64,000 nucleotides of DNA from Vibrio hangzhouensis (GCF_900107935.1 NZ_FNVG01000016.1:42390-106389), one strand, 5' to 3'; counted from the stretch's first letter, positions 52,306 through 62,218 are shown. A program made the numbers and translations. Notes: generated by a model from the sequence alone, not told the origin.

Positions 52306-54327
52306 CTACTTAGCTTCTATTTGGTCAATAAACGCCTGTATCTCCGACGGATAGCGATTGGTTTGGTTGAACTCCGGCAAAACAGGAATGTAACCGTCAT
52401 CCATCAACTTCAAACCTTTATCAGCTTTAAACAGCTGTTCCGCACGAATGTAGTTGTACTTACGCTGAGTTATCCCATCTGATGTCATGCCATCACGAAT
52501 AATGGTCGGCTTGATGAATACCATCAGGTTTTTCTTTTCAACCGTGGTACTGGTGGACGTAAACAAACGACCAAGGTATGGAATGTCGCCCAAAAACGGA
52601 ACTTTCGATTCGCTTTCTGCAGCACGTTCGTCGATCAAACCACCCAGAACCAGCATCTGACCATCCTGGATCATCACGGACGTATTCAACTGACGTTTAG
52701 CAAAGCGAACGTCCACTGCCCCGTTTGCACCTAGTACGTTCGAAACTTCTTGTTCGATATTCAGCTGCACCGAATTCCCTTCGTTGATCTGAGGAACCAC
52801 TTTCAGCTTAATGCCCACTTCTTTACGATCAACAGTCTGGAACGGGTTGCTATTGTTTGAGCCCGCCGTAGAACCAGTCAGAACCGGCACCTCTTCACCT
52901 ACGATGAATGACGCTTCACCATTGTCCATCACAGTGATACTTGGAGAAGACAGAATATTAGAATTGGACTGGCTTGAAACAGCGGTAATCAGCGCGGTCC
53001 AGTCACCAAGCGCAATCCCGACTGCGGCACCCTGAACACCACCCAGCGCACTGGCAAGCTTAGAAAAATCACCAGTTGTGGTTGTCTCTACATTGTACGG
53101 ATTACCATCTGCATCGACACGCGTCTCGGTAGTTTTCTTATCCTTCGCCTCTTCCATGCCAAGCATGACGCTGCCGACAGATGCACCGGTGTTCGAGAAC
53201 TGTACGACGCCACCACCGGACAACGATCCCCACTGTACCCCCAGGTTAGCACCATCCACATCAGCCAACTCAACGATCAATGCTTCAATCAGCACTTGAG
53301 CGCGTCGGATATCCAGTTGCTGAATGATCTCCAGCAGTGCTTTCATAATATCGGGCGGTGCAGTCAGTACCAACGCGTTGGTGTCAGGGTGGGCGCTGAT
53401 CATCACTTCAGAGCGATTCGCTCCGCTACCACTAGAGCCCGCCTGTTTTTCTTTTTGCAAGTTGTCAGAGACGCCTTTGAGCACATCGACCAACTCTTCC
53501 GCTTTCGCGTATTTCAGGTATTGCACCCGATTGTTGCCTTTGGTGGCCATTTCTACGTCCAACTGACGGATCAGTCGACGTAGGCGAGCCCGTACCTTAG
53601 GATCCCCAGAAATCAGGATAGAGTTAGTGCGCTCGTCCGCCACCAGCTTAGGCTGCAATAATGCAGGGACATTTTTCGCATCCGTGGTCTTATTGAGGGC
53701 ATCCACAATACGCACCATTTCTGCTGCAGAGGCATTCTTAAGCTCCACCACTTCCACTTCTTTGTCACCAGCCTGGTCAACTCGGCGAATAATATCAGCC
53801 AGACGATTCACCACCGCGGCACGACCTGTGATCAGGATGATGTTAGCAGGATCATAGTGCACCACGTTACCGGCACCAGCATTGTCATTGAGTTGTCGTA
53901 GCAGTGGTGAGAGCTCCCTGACCGATACATTTTTCACAGCGACTACACGCGTTACCACGCTGTCGCCGGACTCAGAATCTTCATCACCCACCACAGGGAT
54001 CGCCGAAGTCTTGGCGTCTTTCGCTTTAATGACCTTGAGGATCCCATTGTCCATTTCAACGACAGCAAAGCCATACACCTCTAACACATTAAGGAAGAAA
54101 CTGTAATATTGCTCTTCACTGAGCACGTCGTAACTGCGAACATCGACTTTACCGCGGACGGAAGGGTCGACAATGATGGTCTTGTCGAGGTTGCGCCCGA
54201 CAATATTAATGAACTCATGAAGATCCGTACCCTTAAAACTGGCACTAAATTCATTGGCTGATACCGCTGGAGCCGCCATGAGGCTTCCCATCAATAACCA
54301 GGTACTTGTTCTTAGCCAACTTTTCAC
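52306..54327 (-). CDS. gspD: Type II secretion outer-membrane secretin D
   Basis: Forms the 15-fold outer-membrane channel. A signal peptide (to about 24, VSANEFSAS follows) precedes N0-N3 domains (about 25-340) and the secretin barrel (about 390-620) with VPVLTG and the conserved KRQLNTSVMIQDGQMLVLGGLI. The C-terminal S-domain binds a pilotin in Vibrio. It starts at GTG with AGGGAG before it. The 673 residues match EpsD (674). Confidence 0.97.
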   Translation of the reverse strand: MKSWLRTSTWLLMGSLMAAPAVSANEFSASFKGTDLHEFINIVGRNLDKTIIVDPSVRGKVDVRSYDVLSEEQYYSFFLNVLEVYGFAVVEMDNGILKVIKAKDAKTSAIPVVGDEDSESGDSVVTRVVAVKNVSVRELSPLLRQLNDNAGAGNVVHYDPANIILITGRAAVVNRLADIIRRVDQAGDKEVEVVELKNASAAEMVRIVDALNKTTDAKNVPALLQPKLVADERTNSILISGDPKVRARLRRLIRQLDVEMATKGNNRVQYLKYAKAEELVDVLKGVSDNLQKEKQAGSSGSGANRSEVMISAHPDTNALVLTAPPDIMKALLEIIQQLDIRRAQVLIEALIVELADVDGANLGVQWGSLSGGGVVQFSNTGASVGSVMLGMEEAKDKKTTETRVDADGNPYNVETTTTGDFSKLASALGGVQGAAVGIALGDWTALITAVSSQSNSNILSSPSITVMDNGEASFIVGEEVPVLTGSTAGSNNSNPFQTVDRKEVGIKLKVVPQINEGNSVQLNIEQEVSNVLGANGAVDVRFAKRQLNTSVMIQDGQMLVLGGLIDERAAESESKVPFLGDIPYLGRLFTSTSTTVEKKNLMVFIKPTIIRDGMTSDGITQRKYNYIRAEQLFKADKGLKLMDDGYIPVLPEFNQTNRYPSEIQAFIDQIEAK

Positions 54328-54358
54328 TTGTTGCTCCCTTGTAATGCTTTATGCATGA

Positions 54359-55285
54359 CTAAAACTGAATAAAAATGTCATGTTGCTGTCCATCGCGTTC
54401 TACCGTTAAGTTTAGTTCGGTAAGCTCAGTAATGGATTGATAAATTTGTCCCATTGCGGCCGGGTCTGTCAGATCTGCACCGTTCAGCGCTATGGCAATA
54501 TCACCATTTTGCAGCCCGACAGCGTTGAATAACTCAGGATCTCTGCCCGGACTTACACGATACCCTTTGATTTCGCCGTCTTGTTTCACCTGAGAAAGGC
54601 GAACGTACTGGAATATTTGCTGGGGATCCTGAGTGATGGTAGTACGAATTGCAGCCAGCTTCTCTTCAACATCAACAGGGTTATTGCCCGCAATGTTCGA
54701 TGCTGCGCCCTGTGGAGGCTGTTTCAACTCAAGTTTTTTATATTCAAGCCCTTCCAACATCACCGTTTCGTCACGACCCGAGTTAGATATGATAATACGG
54801 TCAATCATCACCGCACTGACGGTTGCCCGTGTGCCCTCAATCTGTTCTCCGATACCGTAGGTGCCCTGTTTGCCACGATTCGCGACCACAGCCAAGCTCA
54901 GATTCGGGTTGCTGCTGACCACAGAACCGACCAACACCACATTGAGGCGTGTTTTGGGAGCGTCTTTAACCACTGGAGCCTGAATGATTTTCTGCTCACG
55001 GCTGTACAGACCAAAAATGTTGGCGTTATTAATGTCAGACGACTGAAGCGTATTAGACGGAACCGAAGAGGCCGTACTGGTGACGACGGGCGCAACCCAA
55101 CGACTGACCGAGTGAGTTTGCGGGAACAACTGCCACAGGAGGATACCAGCTATCCATGCGGACAGTCCCAGCAGTAATAAGGTAAGCACCAGACTAATTT
55201 GAGACTGATACTGCAGGCAACGACGCAAAAATGAGGTTAGAGAAGAAGCGTTGATACTCGTCGCCGATATGGATAATCCTTTCAC
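54359..55285 (-). CDS. gspC: Type II secretion protein C
   Basis: Bitopic inner-membrane protein linking the platform to the secretin. A cytoplasmic start, one membrane helix (about 32-53), the homology-region domain (about 95-190) that binds GspD N0, and a C-terminal PDZ domain (about 210-308, YRVSPGRDPELFNAVGLQNGD) are visible. The 308 residues match EpsC (305). It is the first gene of the leftward operon, starting at GTG. Confidence 0.95.
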   Translation of the reverse strand: MKGLSISATSINASSLTSFLRRCLQYQSQISLVLTLLLLGLSAWIAGILLWQLFPQTHSVSRWVAPVVTSTASSVPSNTLQSSDINNANIFGLYSREQKIIQAPVVKDAPKTRLNVVLVGSVVSSNPNLSLAVVANRGKQGTYGIGEQIEGTRATVSAVMIDRIIISNSGRDETVMLEGLEYKKLELKQPPQGAASNIAGNNPVDVEEKLAAIRTTITQDPQQIFQYVRLSQVKQDGEIKGYRVSPGRDPELFNAVGLQNGDIAIALNGADLTDPAAMGQIYQSITELTELNLTVERDGQQHDIFIQF

Positions 55286-55369
55286 TCTCCTAACTTCCTG
55301 CCTTACTTAGTTTTTTTCCATGTTGCTGTGTTTAATCATAAGCAACAGTTTTTATTGGGTTAATTGACA

Positions 55370-55390
55370 GACTATATCATAACTATAGTC
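55370..55390. promoter_or_regulatory. Perfect inverted repeat between gspC and hslR
   Basis: GACTATA (55370-55376) and TATAGTC (55384-55390) flank a 7-bp spacer, about 85 bp upstream of gspC and 130 bp upstream of hslR. It may be a regulator site or contain -10 elements of both promoters; TTGACA at 55364 touches it on the left. No regulator can be named. Confidence 0.4.
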
Positions 55391-55522
55391 ACAGTAATGC
55401 AATCCATGTAATGGGGTTGAAAATATTAGATCTAAACACCATTTACTGTGATATTCGCACTATAAACTTATCAGCAAGCCTTTGCGGGCAGGCTGATATC
55501 AAGTTAGAAAGCAGGATTCCCT

Positions 55523-55909
55523 ATGAGTTCCGAAGAGAAAGCTGTTCGCCTGGATAAATGGCTATGGGCAGCTCGCTTCTACAAAACCAGAAGCATTGCA
55601 CGCAACATGGTCGATGGCGGTAAAGTCCACTATAATGGGCAGCGTTCGAAACCAAGTAAAATTGTGGAATTGGGTGCGGTCATCTCGCTTCGTCAAGGTA
55701 ACGAAGAGAAGACCGTCACTATTGAGCGTATCTCCGATCAACGCAGAGGAGCACCGGAAGCCCAGACTCTCTACACCGAAACGGCAGAGAGTATTGCAAA
55801 ACGAGAAGATAATGCTTTGAAAAGAAAGCTAAACGCGCACAACCCAAGCCCTGAACGTCGACCTGATAAAAAACAGCGTCGAGACATTATTAAGTTTAAA
55901 CATCAATAA
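55523..55909 (+). CDS. hslR: Ribosome-associated heat-shock protein Hsp15
   Basis: S4-domain protein that binds free 50S subunits carrying nascent chains, aiding recycling after heat shock. The S4 RNA-binding fold occupies about 8-70 (VRLDKWLWAARFYKTRSIA). The tail is strongly basic. The 128 residues compare with 133 in E. coli. hslO follows 15 bp later, as in E. coli (hslR-hslO). Confidence 0.95.
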   Translation: MSSEEKAVRLDKWLWAARFYKTRSIARNMVDGGKVHYNGQRSKPSKIVELGAVISLRQGNEEKTVTIERISDQRRGAPEAQTLYTETAESIAKREDNALKRKLNAHNPSPERRPDKKQRRDIIKFKHQ

Positions 55910-55924
55910 GCTGGAGCTTCCTAA

Positions 55925-56800
55925 ATGGCTAACAACACACTAAATCGCTATCTTTTCGAAGAGTTATCTGTGCGCGGAGAGCTCGTGCAGCTAGATACTG
56001 CTTATCAGGAGATCCTATCCAGCAAAGATTATCCGGCACCACTACAGACTCTGCTAGGTGAGCTTCTTGTTTCCACCAGCCTTTTGACGGCTACCCTGAA
56101 GTTCGAAGGTTCTATCACCATGCAGCTGCAAGGTGACGGACCGGTATCTCTTGCGGTGATCAATGGCGACCACAATCAACAGCTTCGTGGCGTTGCGCGC
56201 TGGGAAGGCGACATTGCCGATGATGCATCCATTCACGACATGATGGGTAAAGGCTATCTGGTCATCACGATCACACCAGATAAAGGTGAGCGTTACCAGG
56301 GTGTTGTAGGTTTAGAAGGCAACAACCTCCCCGAAATCCTTGAAGGTTACTTCGAGCGTTCTGAACAGCTGAAGACGCGCTTGTGGATCCGAACCGGAGA
56401 ACACGAGGGTAAACAACACGCTGCCGGCATGCTACTGCAGGTCATGCCTGATGGCACGGGTTCCCCAGAGGATTTCGAACACCTGGAACAATTGACCAAC
56501 ACCGTCAAAGACGAGGAGCTGTTTGGTCTGGGTGCAAACGAACTGCTTTATCGCCTGTATAACCAGGATAAAGTACAACTGTTTGAACCAAAAGAAGTGG
56601 AATTCCACTGTAGCTGCTCGCGCGAACGCAGTGCGGCTGCGATTGTCACCGTCGCCCAGGAAGAAATCTTCGACATTCTTGCCCATGAAGGTCAGGTTGC
56701 ACTGCACTGCGACTACTGCGGTACGACCTACGCGTTTGATGAGCCGGAAGTAAAAGCTCTGTTTGCAGATGCTCAATCGGAGAACAAAACCGTCCACTAA
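55925..56800 (+). CDS. hslO: Redox-regulated chaperone Hsp33
   Basis: Holdase chaperone switched on by oxidation. The N-terminal chaperone domain (about 1-175) is followed by the linker and a C-terminal redox zinc centre with CSCSRER (about 231-237) and CDYCGTTY (about 264-271), the four zinc cysteines. The 291 residues match E. coli (292). It forms an operon with hslR and ends at a terminator before pckA. Confidence 0.96.
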   Translation: MANNTLNRYLFEELSVRGELVQLDTAYQEILSSKDYPAPLQTLLGELLVSTSLLTATLKFEGSITMQLQGDGPVSLAVINGDHNQQLRGVARWEGDIADDASIHDMMGKGYLVITITPDKGERYQGVVGLEGNNLPEILEGYFERSEQLKTRLWIRTGEHEGKQHAAGMLLQVMPDGTGSPEDFEHLEQLTNTVKDEELFGLGANELLYRLYNQDKVQLFEPKEVEFHCSCSRERSAAAIVTVAQEEIFDILAHEGQVALHCDYCGTTYAFDEPEVKALFADAQSENKTVH

Positions 56801-57142
56801 CGAGTGTTAAAAATATGTTACAAAGCCAGCCCGCTTGCGGTCTGGCTTTTTTATTATTTATTTAACAAAAAACCAATACCTTTGAACATAACGTCTAACC
56901 ATTTCACTAATACTTATGTTACATTTGATCTAACGCAAAGGTTTGCATCTAGGAGAAATGGCCCCCGAACCAATATGTGACAAAACACTTAAAACCATCA
57001 ATAACTGATGACTAATTTTTGAGCTCCATCCCTGTTTTCTCGGATTTCCGTTGCTAGCATGGAGTTCAAAATAAAAAACAAATTATAAATAACGAATTAC
57101 AAAAATTTTAAAATCCCTACAAAAATCCAATAAGGAGCACCT
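56801..57142. other. Intergenic region upstream of pckA
   Basis: 342 bp with no gene. It holds the hslO terminator (56822-56853) and then an AT-rich stretch that must contain the pckA promoter. ATGTGACAAAACACTT (56975-56990) has one good CRP half-site (TGTGA) but a poor second half; catabolite control of pckA is plausible but not shown. AAGGAGC is at 57131. Confidence 0.5.
56822..56853 (+). terminator. Intrinsic terminator after hslO
   Basis: The stem AAAGCCAG / CTGGCTTT with an inner CCGC/GCGG helix is followed by Ts. Confidence 0.85.
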
Positions 57143-58771
57143 ATGACCGTTATGGACATTAACAAGGCTGCACAAATCGATCTTACCAAGTACGGAATCA
57201 CTGGCGTAACTGACATTGTACGCAACCCAAGTTACGAACAGTTATTCGAGGAAGAAACTCGCGAGGGTCTGGAAGGCTACGAAAAAGGCGTGGTCACCGA
57301 ACTTGGCGCCGTTGCTGTAGATACGGGTATCTTTACTGGTCGCTCACCAAAAGACAAATTTATCGTTAATGATGACACCACTCGTGACACAATGTGGTGG
57401 ACATCAGATAAAGTTAAAAATGACAACAAACCTATGTCCAAAGAGGCATGGGATGACCTGAAACAACTGGTAACAGGTCAACTTTCTAACAAACGCCTAT
57501 TTGTGATTGACGGATACTGCGGTACGAACCCTGACACCCGCCTATGTATCCGAATCATTACGGAAGTGGCATGGCAGGCACACTTCGTTAAAAACATGTT
57601 CATTCGTCCTACCGAAGAAGAACTCGCCACATTTGAGCCTGATTTTGTGGTCATGAACGGGGCAAAATGCACCAACCAAAAATGGGAACAGCATGGTCTG
57701 AACTCTGAAAACTTCACGGTATTCAACCTGACAGAAAGAATGCAGCTAATTGGCGGTACCTGGTACGGTGGTGAGATGAAGAAAGGCATGTTCGCAATGA
57801 TGAACTACTTCCTTCCACTGAGAGACATCGCATCCATGCACTGCTCTGCCAATATGGGTAAAGAGGGCGACGTCGCGATCTTCTTTGGTCTGTCAGGCAC
57901 AGGGAAAACCACCTTGTCTACCGACCCTAAGCGTGCACTGATCGGTGACGATGAACACGGTTGGGATGATGACGGTATCTTCAACTACGAAGGCGGCTGT
58001 TACGCGAAGACCATCAACCTGTCAAAAGAAGCAGAACCTGATATCTACAATGCCATTCGCAGAGATGCCTTGCTGGAGAACGTTACTGTTCGCAACGATG
58101 GCTCCATCGACTTTGACGATGGCTCAAAAACTGAGAATACTCGTGTATCGTACCCACTTCACCATATCGAGAACATTGTTAAGCCAGTGTCTAAAGGCGG
58201 TCACGCAAACAAAGTGATCTTCCTGTCTGCTGATGCATTCGGCGTCTTGCCACCAGTGTCTAAACTGACTCCAGAGCAAACAAAGTACCACTTCCTGTCT
58301 GGTTTCACTGCGAAGCTGGCCGGTACTGAGCGCGGCATCACTGAGCCTACACCAACCTTCTCGGCCTGTTTCGGTGCGGCCTTCCTAACGCTTCACCCGA
58401 CCAAATACGCAGAAGTGTTGGTCAAACGTATGGAAGCGGCAGGTGCTGAAGCGTATCTGGTAAACACCGGTTGGAACGGCAGTGGTAAGCGTATCTCTAT
58501 TCAAGATACTCGCGGTATTATCGATGCTATCCTCGATGGGTCAATTGAAGATGCCGATACGAAAAATATCCCTGTCTTCAATCTAGAGGTCCCAACATCG
58601 CTACCAGGTGTTGATCCAGGCATCCTGGACCCTCGTGAAACGTATGTAGATCCGCTGCAATGGGAAAGCAAAGCTGAAGACCTGGCAAAACGCTTTATCA
58701 ACAACTTTGACAAGTACACTGATAATGCGGAAGGCAAAGCTCTGGTTGCTGCTGGCCCTCAGTTAGACTAA
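57143..58771 (+). CDS. pckA: Phosphoenolpyruvate carboxykinase (ATP)
   Basis: Gluconeogenic enzyme that converts oxaloacetate and ATP to phosphoenolpyruvate. The P-loop GLSGTGKTTLS starts at residue 249; the metal site GDDEHGWDDDGIFNYEGGCYAK follows (about 272-292), and the N-terminal substrate motif FTGRSPKDKFIV is near 61. The 542 residues match the ATP-type family (540 in E. coli). It supports growth on acetate and other C2/C4 compounds, tying in with acs and crbRS in the same window. Terminator follows. Confidence 0.97.
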   Translation: MTVMDINKAAQIDLTKYGITGVTDIVRNPSYEQLFEEETREGLEGYEKGVVTELGAVAVDTGIFTGRSPKDKFIVNDDTTRDTMWWTSDKVKNDNKPMSKEAWDDLKQLVTGQLSNKRLFVIDGYCGTNPDTRLCIRIITEVAWQAHFVKNMFIRPTEEELATFEPDFVVMNGAKCTNQKWEQHGLNSENFTVFNLTERMQLIGGTWYGGEMKKGMFAMMNYFLPLRDIASMHCSANMGKEGDVAIFFGLSGTGKTTLSTDPKRALIGDDEHGWDDDGIFNYEGGCYAKTINLSKEAEPDIYNAIRRDALLENVTVRNDGSIDFDDGSKTENTRVSYPLHHIENIVKPVSKGGHANKVIFLSADAFGVLPPVSKLTPEQTKYHFLSGFTAKLAGTERGITEPTPTFSACFGAAFLTLHPTKYAEVLVKRMEAAGAEAYLVNTGWNGSGKRISIQDTRGIIDAILDGSIEDADTKNIPVFNLEVPTSLPGVDPGILDPRETYVDPLQWESKAEDLAKRFINNFDKYTDNAEGKALVAAGPQLD

Positions 58772-58804
58772 TAAGTTGAATAGAAATCCAACTTTTTAAC
58801 TCTG

Positions 58805-58829
58805 GCCCCTCTTTTTGAGGGGCTTTTTT
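58805..58829 (+). terminator. Intrinsic terminator after pckA
   Basis: The stem GCCCCTC / GAGGGGC with a TTTTT loop is followed by six Ts. Confidence 0.9.
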
Positions 58830-58881
58830 GTGTTATTCACGCTAAATTGTTGTTTATGTTATAAGGTTGGATCTGAAAGCC

Positions 58882-60774
58882 GTGATAAGAAAGTTCATTG
58901 CTCTGTTTGTCGCGTTACTCGCACTGAGTTTGCTCACTGTACTCATCGTGTTTGGTTTATTGCATACTCAGTATGCCAAGCCGATGATTACTCAAACTCT
59001 ACACTCTGTATTCGGTATACAGATCTCCAGTGAGTCAATCCAATATCACTACCCCAATCAACTGACATTTCGCAACACACATTTTGATGTGCCAGGCGTT
59101 GCGCCTTTCCGCGCCAACAAACTGGCATTATGGTTCGGTTTCACCCCCTCTGTTTCGGCACCCGTTACCATTGACGAGTTATTAATTGACGGCACCACCA
59201 TCAACGATACGTCGGGGGCACAAAATTGGCTTCAGAGATGGCCGATCCGAAATCTAGCTCTGGATCATGTGGATTACAGCGATGGCAATGTGATCATCAA
59301 CGATCTTCGTCTGCAAGTCAGAGAGCTTCGGGCCAGTCATTCAATCATGGACTCTAAAGCTACATTCCAACTGGAGGCGTCGCAACTCTACTACAAGGGC
59401 TCCGCTATCGATGACCTATTTGTGGATGGCGTCATCGATGGTAGTGAAAGCAAACTCTATAGCGCCTCTTTTCGATGGAATAACGCGAAGATCTCTACCC
59501 AGGCACAGCTTGAAGAGGGTAAATGGTCGCTGGTCAACGCAACTGTTAATCAGCTCGATTATGATTTTACCCAACAAGATGACCAACTTCTCGAGCTTAC
59601 TCAACAATTGATTGGTCATATAAACAGTCTCGATATCCTTAACTCAACACTTAAGTATCAGGATACCGTACTAGAGAATGTCAGTGCTTCCATTGAAAAT
59701 GTCCATCTCGGCCAACCTATCTGGGCTCAAAATCAAGCCTATATATCAGTAGATGCCGATCAACTGGTTTGGCAGGGACTGGCCTTTGTCGAGCCAACAG
59801 CCGAACTGTATATCTCGGAAGATAAAATAGAACTTCGCGATATGGATACCAACCTTGAGCAAGGGCGTATACAGTTATCCGGTGAGTTGACGGCCAACGA
59901 AATCAAACTCAACAGCGTAATGATTGATGGTCTGAAACTGTATCAGGAACAACAACAACCCTCACTGCTGGCCTTGTTGCAGCAGATCAATTTTGAGGAT
60001 ATTAAGCATATTTCGATTGATAAGTTAAACATCAATCGAACTCAGTGGATCCAGCTGATCGAAAAGCCCTTCTGGCAAATTACGGGGGTCAATCTGGAAG
60101 CAAGCCAGCTTGTCCTCAAAGATAACTACCAATGGGGATTATGGCATGGTAAAGCTATAGCCTCTGCGAACAGCGCCAGTATCGACAACATTCTGGCAAA
60201 TCAACTTTTGCTCGATACCGAAAGCAGAGAAGGCAAATGGCAATTGAACAAACTGTTTGTTCCTTTTAGTGATGGTTATCTATCGGCCACCGCAGCGTTA
60301 GATTTCACGGCACCGAGCCAACCCTTCACTCTGCAAGCAAAAGCGTTTTCTCTACCATTAGCCCTAACAAACCTCGTCACCTCAGATGATACCCTCAACA
60401 TCACTGGCCTCGCTGATCTCAACTTGTCGATAAGCGCACTGATCGCCGATAAAGTCGCGCTATCACAGACGCTATCCGGAGAACTGACCGCCACGCTGTA
60501 TGACACGTCACTGCAAACTCAACACGATGACTCGATAAATAAACTGGAAGTATCGCCCATTAAACTGAGTGCTGACCGAGGCATTATTGCACTCGCACCA
60601 TTCTCCGTCGCCGGAGATACAATTCAAGGCAATACGGAGGCGGTTGTTGATTTGCGAACACAATCGTTATCAGATGCGGTGTTAACACTCCATGAAGAAT
60701 GCGGCGCTTCTTATAACATAGAACTGTTGACAGGTAGGGTAACGTCATCAAAAACGGCACCGTGCTTTGAGTAG
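58882..60774 (+). CDS. AsmA-like periplasmic membrane-anchored protein
   Basis: A ~630-residue protein with one N-terminal membrane helix (about 3-25) and a long beta-rich periplasmic body with repeated short strands (VTIDELLIDGTTIND; LNSVMIDGLKLYQE), as in the AsmA/TamB-type lipid-transfer or envelope-homeostasis proteins. The start is uncertain: GTG at 58882 (VIRKFIALF) looks natural, TTG at 58867 would add five residues and lies right on the AAGG sequence. The function is unproven; no tight operon partner. It is convergent with the GNAT-thioesterase gene, with no strong terminator between them. Confidence 0.75.
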   Translation: MIRKFIALFVALLALSLLTVLIVFGLLHTQYAKPMITQTLHSVFGIQISSESIQYHYPNQLTFRNTHFDVPGVAPFRANKLALWFGFTPSVSAPVTIDELLIDGTTINDTSGAQNWLQRWPIRNLALDHVDYSDGNVIINDLRLQVRELRASHSIMDSKATFQLEASQLYYKGSAIDDLFVDGVIDGSESKLYSASFRWNNAKISTQAQLEEGKWSLVNATVNQLDYDFTQQDDQLLELTQQLIGHINSLDILNSTLKYQDTVLENVSASIENVHLGQPIWAQNQAYISVDADQLVWQGLAFVEPTAELYISEDKIELRDMDTNLEQGRIQLSGELTANEIKLNSVMIDGLKLYQEQQQPSLLALLQQINFEDIKHISIDKLNINRTQWIQLIEKPFWQITGVNLEASQLVLKDNYQWGLWHGKAIASANSASIDNILANQLLLDTESREGKWQLNKLFVPFSDGYLSATAALDFTAPSQPFTLQAKAFSLPLALTNLVTSDDTLNITGLADLNLSISALIADKVALSQTLSGELTATLYDTSLQTQHDDSINKLEVSPIKLSADRGIIALAPFSVAGDTIQGNTEAVVDLRTQSLSDAVLTLHEECGASYNIELLTGRVTSSKTAPCFE

Positions 60775-60825
60775 AACGACTCCCACCAGTTGACCTGAAC
60801 AATGGTCAACTGGTGTCTGCGATGA

Positions 60826-61746
60826 TTAGCTAGACAGTAGTTTGTCCTGGTAATTAGGCAACAGCATATAGGTGCCAACGAACTCGACTGCCGGTGTATC
60901 ACCACTGTAAATCGTCACATTTATAACAATGCGGGCTTTTTTACCTGCCGCAAGTCTGTCCAAGTCACCGCTAATTCCATCCAAAGAAGTGACAGAAACC
61001 GGACTGGACTCAACGGGGTGACGATATCGAATTCGACTATCAGCCAATACAATGTCTGCCACCAAACCTCTTTCACGCATCAACAGCCATGTCATCCCCC
61101 ACCCGGTCAGCGTGGCCAGGGTAAACGCAGAACCGGCAAACATTGTGTTATGAGGATTGAGGTTCGGGTTCAGTTGTGCACTGCACTCAAATCGATAACC
61201 CGTATACTGATTGATTTTTATCCCCATTTTATCACTGATAGGGATCTGCTGCTCCCAGCGCTCTTGCAACTCGGCACACCATTCTGGGCGCCTCAAAACT
61301 TTGGCCAACGGGTCCAACTGTTTGACCATTTGCTGATGACGCACTGGACCGCGTTGATCGTTGACCTCACCCTGACTACTGAAGCCATTCTTTTCATAGA
61401 AAGAGATCGCGTCTTCACGCGCATTACAGACTAATCGCTTCACCCCTTCCTGACGAGCAAACGACTCAAGTGCCACCAGAACTAACGAGCCCATGCCTTT
61501 ATTGCGACGGCTGCTCTTCACGGCCATGTAGCGGATCTGACCTTCGTTATCCGGCGTGATATACAGGCGACCAATGGCCATAGGTCTGCCTCGACCATCA
61601 ACGATCATTCGATGATGGCTCATTTCATCATATTCATCTCGCTCAGAGCCCACTGGAAGTCGCCAAGGTTCACGCAACATTTGCCAGCGAAACTGATAGT
61701 ATTTCGTCAGTTGATTCTCTGTCTTTGGAGTAATGAGTTTAAACAT
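60826..61746 (-). CDS. GNAT acetyltransferase-thioesterase fusion (YiiD-like)
   Basis: A 306-residue two-domain protein. The N-terminal GNAT domain (about 1-150) has the acetyl-CoA loop VKSSRRNKGMGSLV and NAREDAISFYEKNGF. The C-terminal hot-dog thioesterase domain (about 160-306) carries NPHNTMFAGSAFTLATLTGWG, including the family's Asn. This architecture is that of E. coli YiiD, which I recall being described as a malonyl-ACP decarboxylase (MadA) that helps initiate fatty-acid synthesis; equivalence here is inference. It is next to dtd and yihY, as in E. coli. Confidence 0.85.
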   Translation of the reverse strand: MFKLITPKTENQLTKYYQFRWQMLREPWRLPVGSERDEYDEMSHHRMIVDGRGRPMAIGRLYITPDNEGQIRYMAVKSSRRNKGMGSLVLVALESFARQEGVKRLVCNAREDAISFYEKNGFSSQGEVNDQRGPVRHQQMVKQLDPLAKVLRRPEWCAELQERWEQQIPISDKMGIKINQYTGYRFECSAQLNPNLNPHNTMFAGSAFTLATLTGWGMTWLLMRERGLVADIVLADSRIRYRHPVESSPVSVTSLDGISGDLDRLAAGKKARIVINVTIYSGDTPAVEFVGTYMLLPNYQDKLLSS

Positions 61747-61783
61747 AGATATCCTTTCGCATGTAAACTGGTGCTTTACTCTT

Positions 61784-62218
61784 TTACACTTGTAACCAGA
61801 AGGTCACGGGGCCATCGTTGACCAGCGAGACCTTCATATCGGCTGCGAATTGCCCACGCTCTGTCGGCAGTACCTCTAAGCAGCGATCGGAGAAATAATC
61901 ATATAAGCGTTCAGCATCCGATGGGTGTGCTCCGCGAGAAAAACCTGCACGGGTCCCTTTTTTAGTATCGGCAGGCAAAGTAAATTGCGATACCACTAGC
62001 ACGCTCCCACCGACATCTTTAACGCTGAGATTCATCTTACCAGCGTCATCCTCAAATACACGATAGGTGGTTACGCGCTCTACCAGACGTTTAGCTTTCG
62101 CTTCATCATCTTCTTTTTCCACGCCAAGCAACACCAATAGACCTTTGCCGATTTCACCGACAATATCCCCGTTAACTTTAACAGAGGACTCACTCACTCT
62201 CTGTATCAGTGCTATCAC
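61784..62218 (-). CDS. dtd: D-aminoacyl-tRNA deacylase
   Basis: Hydrolyses D-aminoacyl-tRNA (and Gly-tRNA-Ala) to keep D-amino acids out of proteins. The two active-site motifs are present: SQFTLPAD (about 78-85) and the C-terminal cross-subunit Gly-cisPro motif NDGPVTFWLQV. The 144 residues match E. coli (145). Its start overlaps the end of the YihY gene by 29 bp, so the two are translationally coupled. Confidence 0.96.
   Translation of the reverse strand: MIALIQRVSESSVKVNGDIVGEIGKGLLVLLGVEKEDDEAKAKRLVERVTTYRVFEDDAGKMNLSVKDVGGSVLVVSQFTLPADTKKGTRAGFSRGAHPSDAERLYDYFSDRCLEVLPTERGQFAADMKVSLVNDGPVTFWLQV

Noticed and set aside
54581..55177. 198-aa frame antisense to gspC
   Set aside because: Shadow of the gspC coding region; His/Arg-rich composition typical of antisense frames.
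56975..56990. CRP site upstream of pckA
   Set aside because: Only one half-site (TGTGA) is good; not enough to list as a site.
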